Origin: Prunella strophiata
Taxonomy: Eukaryota > Chordata > Aves > Passeriformes > Prunellidae
Length of the DNA stretch: 64,000 bases
Reading direction: 5' to 3'
NCBI GenBank assembly: GCA_036583965.1
Contig: JAZBQD010000027.1
Location: forward strand, 22,389,001-22,453,000
In this document: piece after piece, positions 21,301-34,029 of the stretch
Position numbering within the stretch: position 1 is the first letter of the stretch
How the letters are laid out: the number at the start of each line of letters is the position of its first letter
The notes under the pieces: generated by a model
What the model was told of the DNA's origin: nothing
The model's database searches: none
What the model saw: only the letters and a program-made list of their open reading frames with translations
Program-made: the position numbers and the translations under genes

Positions 21301-22390
21301 CGCTCAGGAACAGGGACCGATGCTCGTTCAGGGACAGGACCGGTGCTCGCTCAGGAACAGGGACCGATGCTCGTTCAGGGACAGGGACCGGTTGCTCGCT
21401 CAGGGACAGGGACCGGTGCTCGCCCAGGGACAGGGACCGGTGCTCGTTCAGGGACAGGGACCGGTGCTCGTTCAGGGACAGGGACCGGTGCTCGTTCAGG
21501 GACAGGGACCGGTGCTCGTTCAGGGACAGGACCGGTGCTCGCTCAGGGACAGGGACCGGTGCTCGCCCAGGGACAGGGACCGGTGCTCGCCCAGGGACAG
21601 GGACCGGTGCTCGCCCAGGGACAGGGACCGGTGCTCGCTCAGGGACAGGGACCGGTGCTCGCCCAGGGACAGGGACCGGTGCTCGCCCAGGGACAGGGAC
21701 CGGTGCTCGCTCAGGGACAGGGACCGGTGCTCGCTCAGGGACAGGGACCGGTGCTCGCTCAGGGACAGGGACCGGTGCTCGCTCAGGGACAGGGACCGGT
21801 GCTCGCTCAGGGACAGGGACCGGTGCTCGCTCAGGAACAGGGACCGATGCTCGTTCAGGGACAGGGACCGGTGCTCGCCCAGGGACAGGGACCGGTGCTC
21901 GTTCAGGGACAGGGACCGGTGCTCGTTCAGGGACAGGACCGGTGCTCGCTCAGGGACAGGGACCGGTGCTCGCCCAGGGACAGGGACCGGTGCTCGCTCA
22001 GGGACAGGGACCGGTGCTCGTTCAGGGACAGGGACCGGTGCTCGCCCAGGGACAGGGACCGGTGCTCGTTCAGGGACAGGACCGGTGCTCGCTCAGGAAC
22101 AGGGACCGATGCTCGTTCAGGGACAGGACCGGTGCTCGCTCAGGAACAGGGACCGATGCTCGCTCAGGGACAGGGACCGGTGCTCGCTCAGGAACAGGGA
22201 CCGATGCTCGTTCAGGGACAGGACCGGTGCTCGCTCAGGGACAGGGACCGGTGCTCGTTCAGGGACAGGACCGGTGCTCGCTCAGGAACAGGGACCGATG
22301 CTCGCTCAGGGACAGGGACCGGTGCTCGCCCAGGGACAGGGACCGGTGCTCGCTCAGGAACAGGGACCGATGCTCGCTCAGGGACAGGGC
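18376..22390. repeat. 24-bp CpG-rich minisatellite, about 165 copies
   Basis: A 4.0-kb tandem array whose unit contains AGGGACAGGGACCGGTGCTC plus GCTC. Variants seen repeatedly include TTC or CCC replacing CTC after GCTCG or GCTCGC, GGAACAGGGACCGAT units, units of 23 bp missing one G (ACAGGACC), and 25-bp units with an extra T (GGTTGCTCG). Because 24 is a multiple of three and no phase contains a stop on the plus strand, all three plus frames are open for 3.8-4.3 kb, encoding mixtures of [16 protein letters not shown] and LRDRDRCS octapeptides. The 23- and 25-bp units shift between these phases. I do not regard it as a gene: there is no leader or domain, and the repeat explains the openness. 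Confidence 0.98.
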
Positions 22391-23164
22391 ATTTAGTGTT
22401 TCCTAGGTGCAGCAATTCATCGACACTATGATAGAGCATGTTGTGTGAGTGCCATTCAGCCTTAATGAAGATCTGTGGGAGAAGTCGTGCGAGACAATAA
22501 ATACAGCGGTCCGGATGTCGGTGACTTTAGCAGGAAATAAAGGAGGGCTCCGTGTTAATGAAACAAAGATGTGGGAGCTCCTGGCAAGGGCCTCGGATGT
22601 ACAGGAGTGCTCAGTACCTCCTGGGTGCTCATGAATATCTGTGGTGTGCTTTACACTTCGTATTATGTTTGCAAACCGAATTCTTTTGTCTTTGTAAGGT
22701 TTTTACAAACTTGGGTGCCAAACAGACCGACGTTCAATCAAATACAAAGAATTTAAATTATTCAGGAACCCAAGCGATTCTGTGGAGCCTTTCTTTCTCC
22801 CATCCCCCACCTCAGTGCCGGGGATTTAATCCGGTAGCAAGTGTGTCAGGGAGTCGCTTCGGCCCTGCCCCGAGGCGGGATCATCTCCCGGGGCCGGAGG
22901 GCCCGAGACCCGCGGCGGAACCGCGCAGCCCGGCCCGGCCCGGCCCGGCGGCTCCCCCGCCTCCCCTCGGGAGCGCTCCGGGGCCGGGCCCCGCTCTGGT
23001 GCCTGGGCATGGCCGAGCTCGCTGTGCAGAGGCGTCGGAGCATCCTCCGGAGCAGTCGAAGGGGATGGGCTTATCCCAAAGGGCGGATTTTCCCGGTACG
23101 CGGCGGGAGCGCTCCGCCACCCCGGGCATCCGCCTGCGCCGGTGCGGAGCGACAGCCGGCCCTG
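22391..23164. other. Unique spacer between the two giant arrays, with CpG island
   Basis: Unique DNA. The right half (about 22830-23160) is a CpG-rich block. No known protein in any frame; the open frames that run into the CA-rich array are artefacts of the repeat. Confidence 0.6.
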
Positions 23165-26115
23165 GCCGTGCTCACAGCACACAGAACACACAGAACACAC
23201 GGCACAGAGCACAGAAACACACACACAGAGCACAGAAACACACCACAGAGCACAGAACACACGGCACAGAGCACAGCAACACACCACAGAGCACAGAACA
23301 CACGGCACAGAGCACAGAAACACACACACTGCGCACAGAACACACCAGAGAGCACAGCAACACACCACAGAGCACACAGAACACACCACAGAGCACACAG
23401 AGCACAGAACACACGGCACAGAGCACAGCAACACACCACAGAGCACAGAACACACGGCACAGAGCACAGAAACACACACACTGCGCACAGAACACACCAG
23501 AGAGCACAGAACACACGGCACAGAGCACAGCAACACACCACAGAGCACAGAACACACCACAGAGCACACAGAGCACAGAACACACGGCACAGAGCACAGC
23601 AACACACCACAGAGCACAGAACACACCACAGAGCACAGAACACACCACAGAGCACAGAACACACAGAACACACACAGCACACAGAACACACAGCACACAG
23701 AACACACCACAGAGCACACAGAGAACAGCAACACACACCACAGCACACAGAACACACACAGAGCACAGAACACACACAGCACACAGAACACACACACAGA
23801 GCACACAGCAACACACACAGAGCACACAGAGCACAGAAACACACACACAGAGCACAGAAACACACACACAGAGCACAGCAACACACACAGAGCACAGAAC
23901 ACACCAGAGAGCACAGAACACACCAGAGAGCACAGAACACACACAGCACACAGAACACACACACAGAGCACACAGCAACACACACCACAGAGCACACTGA
24001 ACACACACACAGAGCACAGAAACACACACACAGAGCACAGCAACACACCACAGAGCACAGAACACACCAGAGAGCACAGCAACACACACCACAGAGCACA
24101 CAGAGCACAGCAACACACCACAGAGCACAGAACACACCAGAGAGCACAGCAACACACACCACAGAGCACAGCAACACACCACAGAGCACACTGAACACAC
24201 ACACAGAGCACAGCAACACACCACAGAGCACAGAACACACCACAGAGCACACTGAACACACACACAGAGCACACAGGAACACACACACAGAGCACAGAAC
24301 ACACCACAGAGCACACTGAACACACACACAGAGCACAGAAACACACACACAGCACACAGAACACACAGCACACAGAACACACACACAGAGCACACTGAAC
24401 ACACACACAGAGCACACTGAACACACACACAGAGCACAGAGCAACACACCACAGAGCACAGAACACACCACAGAGCACACTGAACACACACACAGAGCAC
24501 ACAGAGCACAGCAACACACACCACAGAGCACAGAACACACCACAGAGCACAGCAACACACCACAGAGCACAGAAACACACACAGCACACAGAACACACAG
24601 CACACAGAACACACAGCACACAGAACACACACACAGCACACAGAACACACAGCACACAGAACACACACCACAGAGCACAGAACACACCACAGAGCACACA
24701 GAGCACAGAACACACCAGAGAGCACAGAACACACACCACAGCACACAGAGCACTCACAGAGCACACAGCAACACACACAGAGCACAGAAACACACACACA
24801 GAGCACAGAACACACCACAGAGCACAGAAACACACACACAGAGCACAGAACACACCACAGAGCACAGAAACACACACACAGAGCACAGCAACACACCACA
24901 GAGCACAGAACACACCACAGAGCACACTGAACACACACACAGAGCACAGCAACACACACAGAGCACACTGAACACACACACAGAGCACACTGAACACACA
25001 CACAGAGCACACAGAGCACAGAACACACCACAGAGCACACTGAACACACACACAGAGCACACTGAACACACACACAGAGCACAGAACACACGGCACAGAG
25101 CACAGCAACACACCACAGAGCACACTGAACACACACACAGAGCACAGAAACACACACACAGAGCACACTGAACACACACACAGAGCACACAGAGCACAGA
25201 AACACACCACAGAGCACACTGAACACACACACAGAGCACAGAAACACACACACAGAGCACAGCAACACACCACAGAGCACAGAACACACCAGAGAGCACA
25301 GAACACACCACAGAGCACACTGAACACACACACAGAGCACAGAACACACGGCACAGAGCACAGCAACACACCACAGAGCACACTGAACACACACACAGCA
25401 CACAGGAACACACACACAGAGCACAGAACACACCACAGAGCACAGAACACACCAGAGAGCACAGCAACACACACAGAGCACACTGAACACACACACAGAG
25501 CACACTGAACACACACACAGAGCACACTGAACACACACACAGAGCACACTGAACACACACACAGAGCACAGAACACACCACAGAGCACACAGAGCACAGA
25601 ACACACGGCACAGAGCACAGAAACACACAGCACAGAGCACAGCAACACACCACAGAGCACACTGAACACACACACAGAGCACACTGAACACACACACAGA
25701 GCACAGAACACACACACAGAGCACACTGAACACACACACAGAGCACACAGAGAACAGCAACACACACCACAGAGCACACTGAACACACACACAGAGCACA
25801 GAAACACACACACAGAGCACACTGAACACACACACAGAGCACACTGAACACACACACAGAGCACAGCAACACACCACAGAGCACAGAAACACACACAGCA
25901 CACAGAAACACACACACAGCACTCAGCACACAGCAACACACACCACAGAGCACACAGAGCACAGAAATACACACAGAGCACACAGCAACACACACAGAGC
26001 ACACAGAGAACAGCAACACACACCACAGCACACAGAGCACTCACAGAGCACACAGCAATACACAGCAAGTACCACACTCCACAGCACACAGCAACACAGC
26101 ACACAATACACAACA
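23165..26115. repeat. CA-rich complex tandem array (CACAGAGCACAGAA type), 2.95 kb
   Basis: Built from mixed short modules (ACACACAGAGCACAGA, ACACCACAGAGCACAG, GAGCACACTGAAC, CGGCACAGAGCACAG) without one fixed period. The plus strand is almost devoid of T, which occurs mainly in CTGA, CTGCG and ACTCAC variants. As a result long stretches lack stop codons: up to about 1100 codons of Cys/Val/Ser/Leu on the minus strand and about 490 of Thr/His/Glu/Arg on the plus strand. These are repeat artefacts. The left part is enriched for CGGCACAG modules and the right part for CACACTGAAC modules. Confidence 0.97.
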
Positions 26116-27660
26116 CTGTCCCTGCCGCCCTCACCTCTCAACAGTCCAAACTCCTGGGTATCAACGATTTTTGGCCATCATGTTGTTTACAAAAGTACTG
26201 TTAGATACACCTGTGGGATTTACAGATCACATATGCTCCCTTTCTTAGTTTCTTTTAAAGGGGAAATAAGTGTATTATGAGATTGCAGCCCTTTACTTGT
26301 AGCACAAATGAAAGTGAAAGGGATTCAGTGATGCCTGTTGAAAATACACATTTGCATATGGTTCAGTTTGGGGTTTATGACAATTAAAACATATTCACTG
26401 GGAGCCAGGATCAGGTACAGCAAATGCCAGTATTCCAGCAGTGGAAGCCACAAAGAGATGATTGGCTTCAATTTCGCAGCCACTCTCACAGAATGAAAAA
26501 AGCTAATAATAATTTATTTTTTAAAAAAGAAAGAAGAAGAAAAGAAGAAAAAAAGAGTTGAAACACTTATTTTTTTGATTCATTTTCACATTAACTTGCT
26601 CACATGGACACTGCAGAAGAAATAAAACAAGTCCTTATTGCATTACTTGGTAATCAGTATGGAAAAGCCCAACCCTGTTTATGGTTAACAAGAATTGTTA
26701 ATGATATATAAATCATTTGATCTATCGTGCCCTCCAGTCTTAAAGGATAATAATGGCAACCCCAAGCAAATGGTCCTAATTAGTGTCCAAGAAACCACTT
26801 CCTAAATGTATCCTTCCAACTCATTCCAGTTTGACTGTCCAGAACAATCTTTTGTTCTTAAATCCCTTTATTTTGTGTGTGACTGCAAAAATGCTCTGCA
26901 TACCGGGGCTCCAAAAATAGTTCATTTCAGGGTACAGACCAGCACTGGGGGCAGGAGGAAGGACGAGATGATCCCAGTCTCTTGCTGTTGCCTGTAAATT
27001 GGTCCCAATCATTTGAAATGATATTTCCTCGAAGCCTTGCCTCCTGACAAGTCTCCTTAGAGAAGTACCAAAGGGGAATTAATCAAAAAAATCGAGTCAC
27101 TGCCGCCACTCGGTCTGCAGCACAAACTTTGAAAAGCCAAACCCAAAAACGGCTCCTGGACCAAGCCGTGCATATTCGAGCTGCTTGTCAGAGACTTTCA
27201 CCCACTCTTTCCACCGTTTCCAAGTGTGATCTGTAGGTTAAATGCACCCTGGTATAGCCATAGACACCACACCTCATGTGGTACCCAGGTGAAGGTTCAG
27301 GCACACCCTGGAGGAGGAACAGAGCTTGGCCACTGGGTTATTGTGGCCTTGGTCTTGTCTCCACTGAAAGCAGCACAACTCTCACTGTTTGCTCCCTCAG
27401 GAGGCCTCTTTCTCGGATGTACCAAATACAAACTGTCCATTTCTCATTAGCTGGAGTACCAGATCCTGTTGCTCCATGAATATAATCTGCTCTTCCACTG
27501 AGTCCAGCATCTTCTGCCACTTTTCTATCCCGTAACTACTCTACCACAAAAAATCATTCCCAAAGTTTGAAACACAGTGCTGAAAAGCTGAACTACATTG
27601 GACACATAACGTGTCTTGGTCCCTTGCATCTTCTTGCTCTTCTTGCTGGTTTGGTGTGGT
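26116..27660. promoter_or_regulatory. AT-rich upstream DNA with candidate regulatory blocks
   Basis: No gene is seen. The block 26340-26800 has TTTGCATATGG (octamer-like), GACAATTAAAAC, TGGTTAACAAG (HNF1-like half) and CTAATTAGTG motifs in low-repeat sequence, resembling distal enhancers. A purine tract lies at 26521-26555. Regulatory function is inferred only from motif density. Confidence 0.3.
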
Positions 27661-27671
27661 GGGGTCGGGTG

Positions 27672-27673
<2 letters not shown>

Positions 27674-27727
<54 letters not shown>
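27674..27727. repeat. Poly(T) run, 54 bp
   Basis: The longest homopolymer in the window, preceded by GGTGGGGTCGGGTGGG. No adjacent transposon or processed gene is recognisable. Confidence 0.95.
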
Positions 27728-27730
<3 letters not shown>

Positions 27731-28419
27731 GAAAGCTGGAAGGAAACAGACTTTCTGGCACAGGTTCTCTTCCCAAACGTGATGGACTTGCCAAGGGAAA
27801 TAGAACTTCTATAAAACGAGAGTCAATTACATAGTTGCTGTGTAGTGCTCTTTATGCTATTTCCAGGAGATAACGCTAATGGGAAATGCTGCAATATTTT
27901 AACCAAGAAAATCTGTCAGCGATCTTCCCTGGACTTAAAACGTCCTTGACTCATTTAAAGTCACGGTAAAATACATAAGATGGGTTGCCAACTCTTACTA
28001 CCCCAGCATAAATAATTTTACTAAGTCGCGGAGACAACACACAAGCTGATGCCGAGAGGTTTCTTACTCACGTGTCTGCGCGCAGAGCCGCAGCAGTTAC
28101 CCCTCCGCAAGCGGGCAGCTTCGGAGAGCACCACAGCCCCAGCATCTGCATCCACTGCGCTCTGCTGGCCAGCCCGAAAGCAAAAGCAACCAACCTCGGC
28201 TCTCTGGAGCCTTCAGCTCTTTCAGGTTTCATGTTGCAAGCGAGTTTGATTTTGTCGTCTTGTAACTGCTTAAACAAAACACTCTTGTTTGGTGATTCGC
28301 GATTAAATGCGGCTATAAAGAAATTATATAGTCAGGTATTCACAAAGACTTGGCAAATCAGTGGATGGGGACAGGTTACGAAGCGATTGCGGCAGCTCTA
28401 AGGTAACGTTTGAGTGCAG
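27728..28419. other. Unique intergenic DNA, no gene seen
   Basis: Mixed composition. Short open frames on both strands have no recognisable similarity. Confidence 0.5.
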
Positions 28420-28580
28420 CCACAGCCTCGCCGTTCCCCCGTCCCCTGAGGACACCTCGCCGTGCCCCGGGGAGCCCGAGCCGTCGGTGCGGCGGGACGG
28501 GGACGGCCCGGGGGGCAGCGGGGCTGTGGGACGGCCACAGCAGCGCTCGTTTCGCCGGGGACCACGGGACATTCACACCC
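28420..28580. promoter_or_regulatory. Small CpG island
   Basis: A short GC- and CpG-rich block within AT-rich flanks, with no recognisable exon. Confidence 0.4.
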
Positions 28581-28769
28581 CTTTAACTTAGTCCCCTCGC
28601 TAACACGATTCCCTCTTCTCTTTCCAAATTTCAGCTCCTCGAATTTTACTTGTAAAACATTTCAGGCAGAAATACTTTCATACTAGAAAGTATTTGACGT
28701 CTTTTACTGCTTTTCAGAGCTCCTTGATCAAAAGCAATGTTTATCCCTCCAACCTCCGCGCTCTAAGGT

Positions 28770-29300
28770 GCCCTGCGGTGGCCAGCCCGGGGCCACCGAG
28801 CCACTGCCGTGCTCAGGGGAGCAGCGAAGGCGCCGGGGAGCGGGAGATGCCACCGGGGAGCGGGACCGGAGTCACTTAGCACATCTGCAAGCTGCTGCCG
28901 GGCGATTATCAGGTCATTCCTTCCGTAATGCAAACCATGCGCTCCCGCATCACATCAAGCCGCTAATTGCGGGTGATGCGTTTGGTGCCGGAGGTGAGCG
29001 GCTGCCCCCGGCCGGGGCTCGGGGAAGCGCCCCGGGCAGAGTTTGCGGGTCGGCCCCTTCTTCTCCTCGGCTCCTGCGGGGGCCTGGAAGTGCCGGTGGG
29101 GATATCTCCGCTGGGCACAGGCGGACTGGTGTGGATATCTCCGCTGGGCACAGGCGGGCCGGTGGCAGCCCGGGTCTGTCCCGCCGGCTCCATCCCCAGC
29201 CGCACCTCCCGTCCGCCCCGTGGCTGCTCCCGGGGGAAGCGGCGCCCGAGACTGAGTGACGGAGCCCCAGCCCAGGCCCATCTGTGGCTCCTCGGTGAGG
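28770..29300. promoter_or_regulatory. CpG island, rightmost in the window
   Basis: A roughly 500-bp CpG-rich block, the last before the AT-rich region to the right. It could mark the promoter of an upstream neighbouring gene or noncoding RNA. In mammals a small gene, C1orf53, lies next to the LHX9 promoter, but I do not recognise it here. Overlapping open frames of up to 164 codons have GC-driven composition. Confidence 0.45.
29101..29166. repeat. 33-bp tandem duplication inside CpG island
   Basis: Two adjacent copies beginning GATATCTCCGCTGGGCACAG (29101-29133 and 29134-29166) that differ only near their 3' ends. Confidence 0.9.
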
Positions 29301-32300
29301 GGCCGGTGGCCGTGCTTAGGCGTGTCGGGTACATTTTAGGGATGGGGGTTTCTAAAGTATCTGTGCATCCCCGGGGATCCAAATGCCACATACCTCGAGC
29401 CACTGCTAGCAAGTACTCCCTAGTCGGGGTCTGCCTGAAATCAGTGTCAGTGCAAACATAATTTGTGCTTTGGTATATTTCGGTATCACTTTAACTGTAC
29501 AGTCACACAGTTTCTCTTTTCCCATACCTGCCTCCTTAACCTATTTACTTCTGTGAGTCCAATGTCGGTTTTCAGCACAATCTCAGACTGCACATGGTGT
29601 TTCTCAGGAGACACTCTCACCTTCCAGAGCTCCTTCTCAGGTCTTTTGTCTCAGTCCCATTCCCAACCATAATGCCTGTGATGAGGCATTTCCTTGTCCC
29701 AGATTTCTCAGTCTCAACACCACGAGTTTCACCACAGCCAAAAGCCCAGAGCAGGAACAGAGGGGCTCAGGCACCTCGGTGGGATTGAAGCCTTGCTGCT
29801 GGACTCTTTGTCACCAAACTTTTGTTTAGCCTTTTCTAGTTACCTACATGGATTTTGACCTTTCTGTGAAGTTGTGGACTCAAGGTGACCCATCTCCCTT
29901 TCTGGTTCCTCTCCTGTTGCCCATTCAGATGTAGTGATTACCTCCTCACTCCTTTATGTTTCTTTTCCTTCCCAGACTTGATGGTTCTCAGGGAACACAG
30001 CTGCTCCTCAGATGTCCCTTTATTCCTCCTCCATGCTGAGTGTCAGTTTGTTGCCTCGGTTGAAGTCTACCCTCTGTTCTCTCCCACTAAAGATCAACCC
30101 TTTCTGGTTCTGTGTGTAAATCAGACACTTTTCTCTCCCACAAGCTCTAAGGCCAGCAGGAAGTGCAGACAGCAGCAGAGAAAAGGCTTCTTTCACTGAT
30201 TCCAGACCCAGACAGCCTAGGGAAGACCCAAGAAAAGTCCAGAAGAAAATTTGCAAATAAAATCATGCTTTACCCTGAATCTGAGCATTTCCACTGGAAT
30301 AATCAGAGAATGCAGCTGCACGTATTCAGCAGGTACAGCAGGACATAGGGGTACTGGCAGGGCATGGCTTGTTACAGTTTGTGACTTGGCTAAATTAGGA
30401 TACATTTTCACATATTTGGCAAAAGTCACATTGCCAACACACAGAGCTCCTAGCACAGGATCTCCCTGCCAAGTGTACTGCTGCTCCAGAGGAGGGGACA
30501 CAAGTGGTGCTTACAGTCTTTAGAACTACTGATGTGAACATAACAAATGAATTATTTTCTCACAGTCTTATATAAATTTATATGTGCATGTATATGTATA
30601 TATAAAGGCTGTATCTTTCTTGGCTAAATTTTTTGCAAAACATTTATCCTAAAGCAAAGAGGAGTCTGGAAAATAGGAAGCTTAATTTATTAAATTATAC
30701 CAGTTCTAAGGAGTTGAAAACAATGCAGGCTTTACAGATAGTGAGATACTGACTACACATAAAAATTTATGAAAAGTATATTATTCAGCAGCAGTGAATA
30801 CATCTAAATAATTCTCTTTATGATTGAGTGGCTGCATCAAATTGGTTTCTAGCATTTATTCTTATTTATAAATTCATGTACTGTTCTGTGTGGTGCCTTG
30901 CAGGATGCAAAAATGTGTACAGCATTGTGCCCAATCTGGAAGCTTATTTTCTTTCCTAGCACTGTCTTTACTTGCTTGATGTTTGCATCATCAGTCTAGT
31001 TCATAATTTATATAAATTATGGACCTTCCACCTGATGTCACATGAACTTGTGTCCTTAAAAGTAGGCTCTAGGAAAATAATCAGGGAAATCAACATTTAA
31101 TTCAGTGGTGTAATCTTAATTCAGATGACATTAACATCTTAATTTATAAATGACTGTGCAGGTTGCCCTTAAGCACCCAGTGAGCTCACTGATGCAAATC
31201 CTGCAGGGGAAGATGTGACCCAGCTGTCCAAAGCTGCAGCCCCAGGAATCCCCTGGATCTCCTGTACCTGACTTCAGTGCACACATCCAGTTCTCAACAG
31301 CCTACAGAGCTCCCAACTAACTGAAAATCGATACCTTGTACACTACATTGTTGGGATTTATTTGGAAAAATGGTATTCAGGAGAAGTATTGCAGCTGAGT
31401 TTGGATGATGAAGAGAAGATTGAGAAGGCATCTGGTAGAGGGGGTGTTGATGGAGTGCTGAACAATAACTGCTTGTTTTGTCCTTACAGACTGAGTTGGT
31501 GGATTATGCTGTTTAGCAGTTCTGACTATAACAACAAATAATGATTTAAGAAAATCTGTACATACTGAAATGTCACAAGCTGAAGATACATTGGTTTTCC
31601 AGCTGAGTAGCCTATTTTATAGGTGTGTGAGTTATATATTTCAGTTAACTGAATGCACTGAAACTAAACCCACTTTTGCAGATGTCGGTCCCAGTTCCAT
31701 AATCTTGGTAGGATTCAACTTCAGTAGCAGTTTGATAAATTCTCATTTTCCAATGGAAAAAATATTATAAAAATGAGGAGCCAGTTTTCTTCACTTGTTC
31801 CAAACCATCAAACCTCTACTTTATGAACTAGTTCAGAATACTCAGCAGGCAAGGCCTGTAGTCCTTATTTGTCCACAAGTGTCTGGAGGTGTGAGCAAAT
31901 TGCTTCTTTTCAGAGAATAACTTCTAACCATGTTCTGGATATACAGAGCAGGCTCTGACTGACTGGTGCTGACTTCAGTTGCATTCAGGAGGCCCCAAAG
32001 GTGCAAAGGCAGAATGTTCTGTCACAGGCTTTAGCTGCAACATTGTAAAATTCTCATGGAGGAGAGTGCTTTGATAACAAGGATTTAAAATCAGTTTCAG
32101 TGGTGAAATTCAGAAAGGAGTGTTGTGACAAAAATCTGAACTCTTAATTTCAGTGCAATGGTGCTGCTGGAGTCTATTCTCATGTGGACATATATTCCAT
32201 TAGGTTTGTGTTACTGCACATGCTGAGATAGTGTTTAGGGCACAGGAAAAGGGCCTGTACAAAAGGTCATATAGCCCCTGTATATGTCTGAAGAATATAG

Positions 32301-34029
32301 GAGAGTAAACTTTCTGTTGCAGTCTACTGAGTCCTTGAAGATCATGGCAATTTTTAATAAAATTGTGTGGAATTAAGTCTTTAAAAAGCTGAGCTTCCTT
32401 AGATATGCAGCAGAACATGCCGCCTTTGCAGCACATTTTGGGAGCAGTGGGAATGACTGTGGCCTGTCAAGAAGAGCATCTCAGCAGAGTCTCTAGTAGG
32501 GCACATTCATGGGAGCACATCTTGCTTTGCCTCTTGGTACCTCCATCCACAGCCCAGAGAGCTGGCATTTGTGAGAGCAGCGAGCAGCCCAGAGCTGGTT
32601 TAGCAAATCCCTTGAACAGAAGCCTGGGATGCTGTGATTTCTCCATGCCTGTGGCAGGGGTTACTCAGGCACGAGGTGTGCAGTGGTTTGCTGTGACTAG
32701 TGCATGTTTATGGGCTTTCCATACATGTGACTTCTGAGCCAAAGAACTACACATTTTTACCTACTTTTCTCATAGTCCAGTTGCTTTCCCCTTGTTTGGC
32801 AGCTTGTCCAAGGCAGCAGTCCCTAAATAAGGACATGTTGACATGTTGCACATCATTCAGCCCTCTTCTCTAGATGTTAGGAGAGTTTCAACCCTGAGTA
32901 ATAGGAGCTCTTCCTACAGCTTTGCAATTTACTTGGTAGAGTCTGTTCCTTTCTAGTGGCTGGCTCTAATTTCCTTCTGTATTTTTTCCTGTGTTCTGTG
33001 GAACATAAATCAGTATTTTTTCAAATCACAATTACAGACAGAAAGCCATCTGTGACAGACATTTGGAGAATATGCAATGTATCTTATTGAGCATCTTTTA
33101 ATAGACTCTGCATTTTTGTATGGACTAACCTTTCTTTGAAGAGAATTAGAAATTTTTGTGAAATGCTTTCTAGTGAACCTTCTCACATTCTCAGCTGTCT
33201 ATGCTAGATAATATAGTCAGTTGTGGGCTTAGCAATGTCAGGTATTTTTAAACCCAGAAAGGAAAACAGCCTTTCAATTTCTATGTGCTGATATATTAAA
33301 AAGCACATTATACCATTAAATGGAGCATATACTACTGCATGGTGTGGTGCCATTGTGACATCTGAGCACAGTAACAACAAAGTAATTAATGAGCATGCAG
33401 ATAATATACAGCTTAGCTTTGTTTAAGATTATCTCTGCTACTATCTGACTCTGGTTTCTCTCTTGGTGTTCCCCTCATCACAACTGCATTCTTAGCCAGA
33501 GAAAAAACAGGCAGCTACCCAGTTATAAGAACCTGATGCCTGCTGATGCTGCCTTACTCTATCATGATGTAAGGCATTCTTAGCAAAAAATGAGAATTAA
33601 GTCTTGAATATAATCTCAGGCTCTCTGACTATATCAATATAAATCCTCTACACAGCTCCTCATGAAAGATAAGAATGTCCAATGCCTACAGAGCACTTTG
33701 AGGTCAAGGAAACTGGGGAAGGGGAGCAGTCTGAAATGCTCAGGGGTTTGAGGGATTGTTTCAGTGTCAAATTCTCCTTAGCAGTAACAACCACTGTGAT
33801 TTTTACAGTCAGCTAGCAAGGAAAGGAAAGAGCATAGTAGGAAGACTGCCATTACATATGTGATTACTCACTGCTGTGCCTTTTCCCTTGACTTATCTTT
33901 TCTTGTGTTTTGTAAACTTACCTCCTTTCTCATTTATATTAATGTACATTTATGGTACTCAACTGTTAATAGGAAACTACAATTTTAAGATCAAAGAGTA
34001 GCTGGTGAGTCAGAAGCACTTGTTCAACA
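29301..34029. other. AT-rich intergenic DNA, no gene seen
   Basis: No open frame with recognisable protein similarity, no long repeat and no CpG island. A short TA/TG-rich patch occurs at 30580-30605. This region is either intergenic or intronic to a gene lying outside the window. Confidence 0.5.

Noticed and set aside
18073..22431. Open frames of 1452, 1374 and 1263 codons on the plus strand as giant repeat proteins
   Set aside because: They are entirely explained by a stop-free 24-bp tandem repeat, run in overlapping frames, and have no independent domain, plausible start or splice structure.
18376..26115. CRISPR array
   Set aside because: Repeats are contiguous or nearly so with no unique spacers of constant length, and the DNA is vertebrate.
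22826..26134. Minus-strand Cys/Val-rich frame of 1102 codons resembling a membrane or metallothionein-like protein
   Set aside because: It is the translation of the CA-rich array; parallel frames are equally open and the composition follows the repeat.
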